Source: Bacillota bacterium
GTDB taxonomy: Bacteria > Bacillota > Clostridia > Oscillospirales > Ruminococcaceae
NCBI GenBank assembly: GCA_023439605.1
Contig: JAEXNS010000108.1
Span: forward strand, 1 to 5,806
DNA length: 5,806 nt
Reading direction: 5' to 3'
Shown: positions 1 to 5,548 of the stretch, one piece after another
How positions within the stretch are numbered: position 1 is the stretch's first letter
Layout: the number at the start of each line of letters is the position of its first letter
The notes under the pieces: generated by a model
What the model saw: the letters and a program-made list of their open reading frames with translations, nothing else
Databases searched by the model: none
What the model was told of the DNA's origin: nothing
Position numbers and translations under genes: made by a program

Positions 1-92
1 CCTGTACATAATCCTCCAGGGCCTGAGAAAAGGTCAATACTTACTAAACAAAAATGCTCATTCTTCATTCTTTCAATTAGGCTTTGATTCAT
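1..92 (-). CDS. DNA cytosine-5 methyltransferase, N-terminal fragment (cut by window edge)
   Basis: This frame reads leftwards off the window edge, so only about 31 codons are visible. Around residues 19-28 it reads IDLFSGPGGL, which is motif I (the S-adenosylmethionine-binding FxGxG loop) of C5-cytosine DNA methyltransferases of the Dcm/HhaI type. These enzymes methylate cytosine C5 at a specific site and usually belong to type II restriction-modification systems or act alone. Two in-frame ATGs are possible, at 92 and at 68. I prefer 92 because GAGGAT lies about 9 bases upstream of it, whereas 68 has only a weak GAAAG. With the start at 92 the gene overlaps the end of the XRE gene by 20 bases, so translational coupling is likely. 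The catalytic PCQ motif, the target-recognition region and any partner endonuclease lie outside the window. Family assignment is good; the role in restriction is inferred. Confidence 0.85.
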   Translation of the reverse strand, partial: MNQSLIERMKNEHFCLVSIDLFSGPGGLCT

Positions 93-315
93 TATTTACA
101 TCCTCACTTTTATTTTCATGAATTACTTCAACTATGTCATCTATATTACATGAAAGTGCGTCACATATTTTTGCTATTATCTCACTGTTTACATTCTGCC
201 CTTTTCCTAATTTTGTGAGTGAAGCAGAGCTTATGGCGGCTTTTTTACATAGCTCATTTTTCTTCATGTTTTTATCAATCAGTAACTTAAATAATCGTTT
301 GTAAGATAACGGCAT
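73..315 (-). CDS. XRE/Cro-C1 family helix-turn-helix regulator, probable controller of the adjacent methyltransferase
   Basis: This is an 80-residue protein that is almost entirely one Cro/C1-type DNA-binding domain. The HTH lies at about residues 17-38 (MKKNELCKKAAISSASLTKL), with ISSASLTKLG as the likely recognition helix. It is followed by the hydrophobic helix IIAKICDALSCNIDDIVEVI (about 46-65), typical of short XRE dimers, and an acidic polar tail. The size matches free-standing XRE regulators and C proteins of restriction-modification systems (about 70-100 residues). The ATG at 315 is preceded by AGAAGG about 8 bases upstream. The next gene, a cytosine methyltransferase, overlaps its 3' end, so the two should be co-transcribed. 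A consensus promoter and a palindromic candidate operator lie just upstream, consistent with autoregulation. The HTH fold is seen; the control function is inferred from context. Confidence 0.9.
   Translation of the reverse strand: MPLSYKRLFKLLIDKNMKKNELCKKAAISSASLTKLGKGQNVNSEIIAKICDALSCNIDDIVEVIHENKSEDVNNESKPN
100..105 (-). promoter_or_regulatory. Ribosome binding site that decides the methyltransferase start
   Basis: On the minus strand this reads GAGGAT, about 9 bases before the ATG at 92. It lies inside the XRE coding sequence and is much better than anything in front of the alternative in-frame ATG at 68. It supports the longer methyltransferase start and coupled translation from the XRE gene. 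Confidence 0.6.
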
Positions 316-343
316 GCAAATAACCTTCTTTCACAATTCATAA

Positions 344-366
344 ATCATATTATACATAAATATGAT
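344..366. promoter_or_regulatory. Palindromic candidate operator over the XRE promoter -10
   Basis: ATCATATT (344-351) and AATATGAT (359-366) are perfect inverted arms around a 7-base spacer. The repeat covers the -10 box and the likely transcription start side of the XRE promoter. A dimeric XRE protein binding here would block RNA polymerase. The palindrome is seen directly; its role as operator is inferred, and AT-rich DNA produces some palindromes by chance. Confidence 0.5.
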
Positions 367-377
367 CGTTTTGTCAA
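349..377 (-). promoter_or_regulatory. Consensus sigma-A-type promoter of the XRE-methyltransferase operon
   Basis: On the minus strand TTGACA (377-372) and TATAAT (354-349) are separated by exactly 17 bases. Both boxes match the vegetative consensus perfectly, so the unregulated promoter should be strong. The -10 box lies inside an 8-bp-arm inverted repeat, which suggests repression by the operon's own regulator. Confidence 0.88.
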
Positions 378-412
378 CAATAATCTTGTGTTCGCAATAT
401 TAATTGTGAAAA

Positions 413-428
413 TTTGAAAATTTTCAAA
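413..428. repeat. 16-bp perfect palindrome in the divergent intergenic region
   Basis: TTTGAAAATTTTCAAA is perfectly self-complementary. It lies between the two divergent promoters, about 36 bases upstream of the XRE promoter -35 and about 30 bases upstream of the phosphatase promoter -35. It could be a regulator-binding site, but its low complexity makes chance plausible. Confidence 0.4.
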
Positions 429-458
429 AAAATACTTTTTACGGAATATAAAAAATTA

Positions 459-487
459 TTGAATTCCCAAATTATAAATGATATAAT
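459..487 (+). promoter_or_regulatory. Promoter of the HAD phosphatase gene
   Basis: TTGAAT (459-464) and a perfect TATAAT (482-487) are 17 bases apart. Transcription would begin near 494, giving a leader of about 50 bases before the start codon. Confidence 0.75.
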
Positions 488-532
488 TAAAACTTAAAGA
501 AAAAAGTTCAGTATTAATTATTTTATATAAAA

Positions 533-535
533 GGG
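533..535 (+). promoter_or_regulatory. Shine-Dalgarno core that decides the phosphatase start
   Basis: The purine run AAAAGGGA, with GGG at 533-535, directly abuts the upstream ATG at 536, which is too close to work for that codon. It sits about 9 bases before the in-frame ATG at 545, so 545 is the likelier start. Confidence 0.6.
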
Positions 536-544
536 ATGGTAAAT

Positions 545-1177
545 ATGAAGAAGACAATTATGTTTGATTTTGATGGAACTCTTGCAGATTCAAAAGATGT
601 AGCGTTTAAAATATATAATGAATTGGCAGAGGAACATAATTATAAAAAAATTAAAAAATCTGAAATTCCAGAAATAAGTAGAGCTTCAATTATTGAAAAA
701 TGTAAAATGTTAAATGTACCAAAATTTAAATTGGCATTTTTATTTTATGAAGCAACTAAGAGATTTAAGGAACATATCTTAAATATTAATTTATTTGATG
801 GAATTAAAGAAGTTGTAGATATTTTGAATAATGAGGATTTTAATCTAGCCGTTGTTTCCTCAAATTCAGAGGATGCGATAAAAGAAATATTACAAAGAAA
901 CGATGTTCATGTTTTTACAAATATATTTTCATCAAAAAATCTTTTTGGTAAGCATAAAACAATCAATAATTATATCAAAAAAAATAATCTCAAACGAGAA
1001 GATATTATTTATGTTGGCGATGAATTAAGAGATATAGATTCATGTAAAAAAAGTGGAGTAAAAATAATTTCTGTGTCATGGGGATTTGATTCGCCTGAAT
1101 TGCTTATGAACAACAAGCCGGATTATTTGGTGAATACTCCAAGAGAAATTGTGGATATAGCAAAGGGGATAGTATAA
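545..1177 (+). CDS. HAD-superfamily hydrolase, phosphoglycolate-phosphatase-like (subfamily IA)
   Basis: This is a cytoplasmic Mg2+-dependent phosphatase of about 210 residues. All HAD motifs are visible: motif I MFDFDGTLADS, with nucleophile Asp8 and acid/base Asp10; a helical cap from about residue 16 to 85; motif II LAVVSSNS, with Ser105; motif III lysine in GKHKT (Lys136 or Lys138); and motif IV YVGDELRDID, with Asp159 and Asp163. The length and cap placement match Gph-like family IA enzymes. The substrate cannot be read from sequence: phosphoglycolate, a sugar phosphate or another small phosphomonoester are all possible. The start at 545 is chosen over the in-frame ATG at 536 because of Shine-Dalgarno spacing. 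The gene has its own promoter and ends in a terminator shared with the convergent exporter, so it appears monocistronic. Confidence 0.9.
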   Translation: MKKTIMFDFDGTLADSKDVAFKIYNELAEEHNYKKIKKSEIPEISRASIIEKCKMLNVPKFKLAFLFYEATKRFKEHILNINLFDGIKEVVDILNNEDFNLAVVSSNSEDAIKEILQRNDVHVFTNIFSSKNLFGKHKTINNYIKKNNLKREDIIYVGDELRDIDSCKKSGVKIISVSWGFDSPELLMNNKPDYLVNTPREIVDIAKGIV

Positions 1178-1179
1178 TT

Positions 1180-1211
1180 AAAAAGATATGGTTACGTAAC
1201 CATATCTTTTT
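1180..1211. terminator. Bidirectional rho-independent terminator, 32-bp perfect palindrome
   Basis: The stretch is perfectly self-complementary, with its centre between 1195 and 1196. The core arm is AGATATGGTTAC, flanked by A-runs on the left and T-runs on the right. On the plus strand it starts two bases after the phosphatase stop and continues into TTTTTCTTTTTTT. On the minus strand it is followed by TTTTTAATT. It therefore serves both convergent genes. The last codons and the stop of the exporter gene (1192-1194) lie within the palindrome. Confidence 0.9.
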
Positions 1212-1815
1212 CTTTTTTTAATAAAAGTTTAATTCCAAAATAAATGATTATAGATCCAACTATTATATTTAAGACGTTCATTATATTATCTGATAAAAAT
1301 ACTCTTATTGTAGTGCCTAAAAAAGCTATTGTTGTTAGAAAAATAATAGTCGATAGAACACATCCTAAGCCGAAATAAAATATTTTTGATTTAGTATAGT
1401 TTTTTTCAATTACTTGTGTAGACAAAACACCACTCCAAAAAATAATTGTTAATGGGTTTGAGGCGGTTAATAATAACCCTTGAATGAAAATATTCTTACC
1501 ATTTATATTTGCAAATAAATTTATACTAGGTAGTAATGAAATATCAAAAGATTCAAATATCATATTTGCACCGAATAAGGTCAAAATTATCATTCCAAAA
1601 ATTTTTATTGATTTTTTTATATGATTATTTTTCATGATATTCCCAACGCCAAGTGCAGATAAAATTATATAAAATGCATCTACTAAACTTATGGATAGCA
1701 TTAACAACAACCCCATAATAAAACCATGTTTTGCCGAAGTATTGAATACCATTAAACACATAGGTCCTATTGCAAATTGCAGTAACATGCCAAACTTTAA
1801 GCCGTCAATTATCAT
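1192..1815 (-). CDS. LysE/RhtB-family membrane exporter
   Basis: This is a 207-residue, highly hydrophobic integral membrane protein with about six membrane segments (roughly 5-25, 33-57, 68-88, 110-134, 146-170 and 180-199). Length and layout match LysE/RhtB translocators, which export amino acids and related small molecules using the proton gradient. Family-type signatures include FAIGPMCLMVFNTSAKHG near the N terminus (residues 14-31; the GP followed by a Gly-rich turn) and ASNPLTIIFW at 118-127, which holds the conserved Asn-Pro. The substrate cannot be predicted. The ATG at 1815 has an excellent AAGGAG about 9 bases upstream and its own promoter. Its 3' end lies inside the shared terminator, so the C-terminal KKEKDMVT is partly encoded by the terminator stem. 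It appears monocistronic. Confidence 0.85.
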   Translation of the reverse strand: MIIDGLKFGMLLQFAIGPMCLMVFNTSAKHGFIMGLLLMLSISLVDAFYIILSALGVGNIMKNNHIKKSIKIFGMIILTLFGANMIFESFDISLLPSINLFANINGKNIFIQGLLLTASNPLTIIFWSGVLSTQVIEKNYTKSKIFYFGLGCVLSTIIFLTTIAFLGTTIRVFLSDNIMNVLNIIVGSIIIYFGIKLLLKKEKDMVT

Positions 1816-1848
1816 GATTACAACTCCTTAACATTTATTTATAATAAA

Positions 1849-1877
1849 ATTATATAGTTTAAAAAGCTAAAAATCAA
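1849..1877 (-). promoter_or_regulatory. Promoter of the LysE-family exporter gene
   Basis: On the minus strand TTGATT (1877-1872) and a perfect TATAAT (1854-1849) are 17 bases apart. The leader to the ATG at 1815 would be about 27 bases and contains the Shine-Dalgarno AAGGAG. It diverges from the ABC operon promoter, whose -35 begins only about 25 bases away. Confidence 0.75.
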
Positions 1878-1902
1878 ATATTTATTATAAAAATTTTTAT
1901 AT

Positions 1903-1931
1903 TTGTAAGATTGCTGTAAGAAATATATGAT
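1903..1931 (+). promoter_or_regulatory. Candidate promoter of the ABC transporter operon
   Basis: TTGTAA (1903-1908) and TATGAT (1926-1931) are 17 bases apart. Each is one or two bases off consensus, so this is weaker than the other promoters in the window, as expected if it needs an activator. TATTAT at 1931-1936 is an alternative -10. Transcription would start near 1938-1943, giving a leader of about 180 bases that holds the structured element. Confidence 0.5.
1904..1920 (+). promoter_or_regulatory. Direct repeat TGTAAG-N5-TGTAAG, candidate response-regulator site
   Basis: TGTAAG at 1904-1909 recurs exactly at 1915-1920. The 11-base period places both half-sites on one face of the helix, the usual pattern for OmpR/PhoB-family response regulators. 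The repeat covers the -35 region of the ABC operon promoter. FtsX-type ABC operons in Firmicutes are often controlled by such regulators, but none is encoded in this window, so the assignment is inferred. Confidence 0.4.
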
Positions 1932-1936
1932 ATTAT

Positions 1937-2070
1937 GTTATTATTCAGTTATATGTATAGGGCGGAGGTGTTTTAGCGAAGGTCCAAGTCGACCAGAAAG
2001 CCTGGTCGACTCCGCAGAGTCGAAAACCCTGCAAAACCGCAAACGTTACCTTTAGAGGCTGAATAGTAAC
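1937..2070 (+). repeat. Structured GC-rich repeat element, copy 1, in the 5' leader of the ABC operon
   Basis: This is a GC-rich island inside very AT-rich DNA. An outer inverted repeat, GTTATTATTCAG (1937-1948) with CTGAATAGTAAC (2059-2070), gives 12 pairs including one G-U. Inside, TTTT-A-GC-GA-AGG (1971-1982) can pair with CCTGCAAAA (2028-2036). The interior holds a perfect 9-bp hairpin, GTCGACCAG (1988-1996), AAAGC loop, CTGGTCGAC (2002-2010), and a second hairpin of up to 7 bp, TCGACTC (2006-2012), CGCA loop, GAGTCGA (2017-2023). The two hairpins share bases 2006-2010, so they can coexist only in shortened form. No U-run follows, so it is not a simple terminator. A second copy lies after the operon. 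I do not recognise it as a known riboswitch or ribozyme. It could be a cis-acting leader RNA, a small RNA or a dispersed repeat. It fills most of the gene-free stretch 1816-2119. Confidence 0.75.
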
Positions 2071-2119
2071 TATATTATACTAAATATAAAGTTAGAATTT
2101 TAATTGGAGGGTGATTTAA

Positions 2120-2839
2120 ATGAAAAAATGTATAATTTCTTTGGAGAATTTAGTGAAAGTTTATGGGGCAGGTGAAACAGAAATAAAGGCACTTGATGAT
2201 GTTAATTTAGATATTAATGAAGGGGAGTTTATAGCTATTACCGGAGAATCTGGCAGTGGTAAATCAACATTATTAAATATGATAGGTGGACTTGATAATT
2301 TGACATCTGGCAAAATTCTTGTTGATGGTGAAGACATTTCAAAACTAAATGACAATGAAATAAGTATTTACCGCAGACGTAAAACGGGATTTATTTTTCA
2401 ATACTATAATCTTATTCCTATTTTAAACGTTGAAGAAAATATAACTATGACTTTGGATTTAGATGCAAAAAAGGTGGATATGAATTTTTTTAAGGAAATT
2501 GTTTCTGCATTTAAATTGGAAAATAAACTTAAGTCATATCCAAGTCAACTTTCAGGAGGTCAACAACAGAGGGTGTCTATTGCTAGAGCGATGATTACAA
2601 AACCACTTATTATTCTTGCAGATGAACCAACTGGAAACTTAGATACAAAAAACGGTGAAAATATTTTTGACCTTTTACAAACGGCAGCACATAAGTATAA
2701 TCAAACCTTGGTTGTTGTAACACATAACGAGCAAATAGCAATGAAAGCACAGCGTAGAATTTGTTTAGAAGATGGCAAAATTAAAGAGATTGTAACAGGG
2801 GGAATGTACAATGCTGAAGTTAATAAAGCTATCGTTTAA
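2120..2839 (+). CDS. ABC transporter ATPase, MacB/LolD/SalX type
   Basis: This 239-residue cytoplasmic ATPase powers the FtsX-type permease encoded next. Every nucleotide-binding motif is intact: Walker A GESGSGKST (42-50), Q-loop FQYYNLIP with Gln94, signature LSGGQQQR (144-151), Walker B IILADEP (164-170) with Asp168 and catalytic Glu169, D-loop region GNLD, and H-loop THN with His202. The early tyrosine in VKVYGAGE fits the A-loop. The sequence style (ALDDVNL, TGESGSGKSTLLNMIGGLD, DEPTGNLD) is that of the MacB/LolD/FtsE-like o228 family, whose members act mechanically on envelope substrates or extrude peptides and lipoproteins. The ATG at 2120 follows GGAGG by 9 bases. The gene overlaps the permease by 29 bases, and the permease Shine-Dalgarno lies inside its 3' end. 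Confidence 0.97.
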   Translation: MKKCIISLENLVKVYGAGETEIKALDDVNLDINEGEFIAITGESGSGKSTLLNMIGGLDNLTSGKILVDGEDISKLNDNEISIYRRRKTGFIFQYYNLIPILNVEENITMTLDLDAKKVDMNFFKEIVSAFKLENKLKSYPSQLSGGQQQRVSIARAMITKPLIILADEPTGNLDTKNGENIFDLLQTAAHKYNQTLVVVTHNEQIAMKAQRRICLEDGKIKEIVTGGMYNAEVNKAIV

Positions 2840-5510
2840 ATATATGTATAGGCAAAAATCTAGAACTGTGTTAACTCTTATAAGTTTGATTTTAGGAGTT
2901 TATTTACTCACAGGAATAGGTTTTTTGGTGAGTTCAGTTATTAAAAGTGCACATAATTTGATTTTAGAAATTACAGGACCATATCATGTTGCTTTTTTTG
3001 AATTAAGTAAAGAGAATGCTGAAAAAATTCGGAATAATATAAACATAGAGGATAGTAAAATTACTTTATCAGATGATATTTGGAGTGGAATATATTATGA
3101 TGATTTTGATTTTAATAAGCATTATCCAGTTGTAAAAATTAATGATAAAATTATAAATTATAATAGTGAAGATTATGGAATAAAAGACATAGACTATAAC
3201 TATATACATGTAGATACAGCATCAAATTCATTTATGGATATGTATGCAGATAGTTTATTTTTAACTGGACATTCACCTGAAAAAGCTGGTGAAGTAGCTA
3301 TTTCAAACATTCTTGCCCAAAGTGCAAATATTAAAATAGGTGATGAAATAAAAATTGATTTTTTGATAAATGAAATTTCACCCGAATCATATAAAGATAT
3401 AGAAAAAATAGAGAATAAAAAGAAAGAAAATATATATTTTATTTACAGGGAAGTACAAGATAAGTTAAAATTCACCGGAGAAAGTAAGTTGATAAAAACA
3501 GTTAAATTTAAGGTTACAGGGATAACTGATTATGCAGGCAATGCTTATTTTATTCAACATGAATCCGAAAAGCAGTTTGATTCTGATAAATTAAATTATA
3601 ATTTAAATGCTAAATTACATAAAAATATTGGTAATGACTTAACAGAATTATGTAAAAAAATGCTTGAAAGTGTTTCTATAAAAGTAGAAAACGAAGAAAA
3701 TAGACAATTTCAATTTAATGACGAATTATTAATGATAGAAGGTCGTGGAGAGGAGTTTATGATTTTATTTAGCTCTGCTTTTGCTGTTATTTCATTGATT
3801 TTTATATTTTTCTTTTTTGTTGTTAGATTAATTATAGACAATGCTTTTGAACTCTCAACACAGGAAAGAATCAGACAATTTGGTGTACTTAGAACTATAG
3901 GAGCAAGTAAATTTCAAATTAGATTTGTAATTTTTATTGAAGCTCTAGTTTTAGCTGTGATTGCGGGAAGTATTGGTCTAACTATGGCGTTTTTTTCAGC
4001 TAAAATTGCAGTGAATGAAATAGTAAAACTAGGCGGAATTTACATAGATGATTTTGGGAAGAAAATTTCGTTTGAAAATTTTGAGGTATCATTCATGTGG
4101 AAAATAATGATACCGATTATTGCAATAAGTATTTATGGAATTTTTATTTCTGCTTATACTTCTGTTATGAAAATTGTAAAAGTATCTCCAGCAGAAACAA
4201 TTAAGTATGGTAGACCATCACAAAATAAAATTAAAAATCATAAAAATAAATTATTTGGTTTTTCATATAACTTTGCACTTAAAAATATAAAAAGAAATAA
4301 GCTACAGTATATATTATCAGTTTTTTCTATGACTATTGGATTTGTAATATTTATTTTCTCATTTTCCGTTTCTATTAATACAAAAGAAGTAAAATTTACT
4401 GACAGGGAATTTCAAGGGGATATAAAAATAAGTTTTATGGATGATACTGATTATAAAAAAGGCTACGAATATTTAGAGGCAATAAAACCTTATTTAAAGG
4501 AAATTCAGTATGAAAAACGTATTGGGTTTAATTTGAAAACGGAAAATAAGGATTATCAAAAATATATGACAAAGAAGGCAATTGAACAAAATACATTTAA
4601 TCATGATTTAACTCCAATATTGATAAGTACTATAAGTAGAGAAAATTTTCACAAATTAAAAGTTGATATGTCTTATGATGAATTCTTAGAAAGTGACGGG
4701 ATTTTAATTTCTGAAAGTTCTAGTTATATCAATGCAAAAGAAAATGCAAATCCATATCAAAATATAATTACATACAAAATGATTTCAGATATAGACTATT
4801 TAAAAGGTAGCTATCAGATAGCAGAAAGTAAAAATGATATAAATATTGTAGGGATGTACTCTACAGATGAAGTTTTATTATTATCATCCAACTATACGTA
4901 TAAAGCTGTAATTGCTGAGGAGAATTTTGAGAAAATAGAAAATTATTCTAATGGTGACTATAAAGATTTTACTCAATTTAGTGTGAAAATAATTGATGAA
5001 AATTATGATGAAATAATAAATATTTTATCCATTTTAGAAGATGAGTTAAATAATTTTATATACCAAGATAACTTTAAAGATATAAAAGTTTTAAATACCA
5101 CAAGTAAAATAATAAATATAGTATTGACGTATATTTTGCTAACTTTAATTGGGGTTTTTGTTGTAAATTTCATAAACACTATTATAACAGGAATTACAAA
5201 TAGAAAAAGAGATTATTTTATGTTACGTGCATGTGGCATGAACAAAAAGCAACTTGCAAAAGCTATATTCACAGAAGGCATGCTAATGATGTTAAACAGT
5301 ATGATTGTTTCTTCCATATTATCAACGATTTTTGTAAATGGTTTCTTATTTTCTTCAATTTATTATTATGGTGGTAAGATTTATATTCCAATTGTACCTG
5401 TAGTTATTGCAGTTGTTTTTGCAATTTTGGTTGTGTTTATGTCTTCTATAGGCTATATATCAAAAATATCAAAAACTCCTATTTCCGAAGGTATAAGAGT
5501 TTTTGATTAA
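2811..5510 (+). CDS. FtsX/MacB-like ABC transporter permease with two FtsX domains and two large extracytoplasmic domains
   Basis: This 899-residue membrane protein is built as two similar halves. Each half has one N-terminal membrane segment (about 19-43 and 499-521), a large polar extracytoplasmic domain (about 45-315 and 525-765) and a three-segment FtsX domain (about 319-453 and 768-883). Both halves keep the FtsX cytoplasmic signature: RIRQFGVLRTIGASKFQI (353-370) and RDYFMLRACGMNKKQL (800-815). Each domain closes with a short Pro-containing motif, SPAETIKYG (459-467) and TPISEGIRV (889-897). Eight membrane segments are predicted, so one polypeptide could form the whole pore, as in fused LolC/LolE-like or SalY/Vex-type permeases, rather than the 10-segment BceB layout. 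The substrate is unknown; antimicrobial peptide, lipid or lipoprotein handling is plausible. The ATG at 2811 has AGGGGGA seven bases upstream, inside the ATPase gene, so translation is probably coupled. Confidence 0.95.
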   Translation: MLKLIKLSFKYMYRQKSRTVLTLISLILGVYLLTGIGFLVSSVIKSAHNLILEITGPYHVAFFELSKENAEKIRNNINIEDSKITLSDDIWSGIYYDDFDFNKHYPVVKINDKIINYNSEDYGIKDIDYNYIHVDTASNSFMDMYADSLFLTGHSPEKAGEVAISNILAQSANIKIGDEIKIDFLINEISPESYKDIEKIENKKKENIYFIYREVQDKLKFTGESKLIKTVKFKVTGITDYAGNAYFIQHESEKQFDSDKLNYNLNAKLHKNIGNDLTELCKKMLESVSIKVENEENRQFQFNDELLMIEGRGEEFMILFSSAFAVISLIFIFFFFVVRLIIDNAFELSTQERIRQFGVLRTIGASKFQIRFVIFIEALVLAVIAGSIGLTMAFFSAKIAVNEIVKLGGIYIDDFGKKISFENFEVSFMWKIMIPIIAISIYGIFISAYTSVMKIVKVSPAETIKYGRPSQNKIKNHKNKLFGFSYNFALKNIKRNKLQYILSVFSMTIGFVIFIFSFSVSINTKEVKFTDREFQGDIKISFMDDTDYKKGYEYLEAIKPYLKEIQYEKRIGFNLKTENKDYQKYMTKKAIEQNTFNHDLTPILISTISRENFHKLKVDMSYDEFLESDGILISESSSYINAKENANPYQNIITYKMISDIDYLKGSYQIAESKNDINIVGMYSTDEVLLLSSNYTYKAVIAEENFEKIENYSNGDYKDFTQFSVKIIDENYDEIINILSILEDELNNFIYQDNFKDIKVLNTTSKIINIVLTYILLTLIGVFVVNFINTIITGITNRKRDYFMLRACGMNKKQLAKAIFTEGMLMMLNSMIVSSILSTIFVNGFLFSSIYYYGGKIYIPIVPVVIAVVFAILVVFMSSIGYISKISKTPISEGIRVFD

Positions 5511-5548
5511 TAATATTAATTTTATATGATAGAGATATGAAAATATGA

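Noticed and set aside
536..544. Upstream in-frame ATG as start of the phosphatase (adding MVN)
   Set aside because: The only Shine-Dalgarno-like purines directly touch this ATG, while they are correctly spaced from the ATG at 545, which also gives the usual short N terminus before DFDGT.
1964..1970. GGAGGTG in copy 1 as a Shine-Dalgarno for an unlisted small gene
   Set aside because: No ATG, GTG or TTG lies at a suitable distance downstream, and copy 2 has only GAGGTTT at this place. It is better explained as part of the structured element.
1953..1976. A 7-codon frame (MYRAEVF) at the start of the leader element, a possible leader peptide
   Set aside because: There is no Shine-Dalgarno in front of its ATG, it is not preserved in copy 2, and its 3' half overlaps the paired region of the structured element.
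1981..2030. Hammerhead ribozyme, suggested by CGAAA(A)C near the end of the element
   Set aside because: The essential CUGAUGA core strand and a cleavage triplet in the right arrangement are missing in both copies.
2161..2355. An open reading frame of 64 codons on the minus strand
   Set aside because: It lies opposite the Walker A region of the ABC ATPase, is low-complexity Ser/Pro-rich, and has no family resemblance, so it is a shadow of the ATPase gene.
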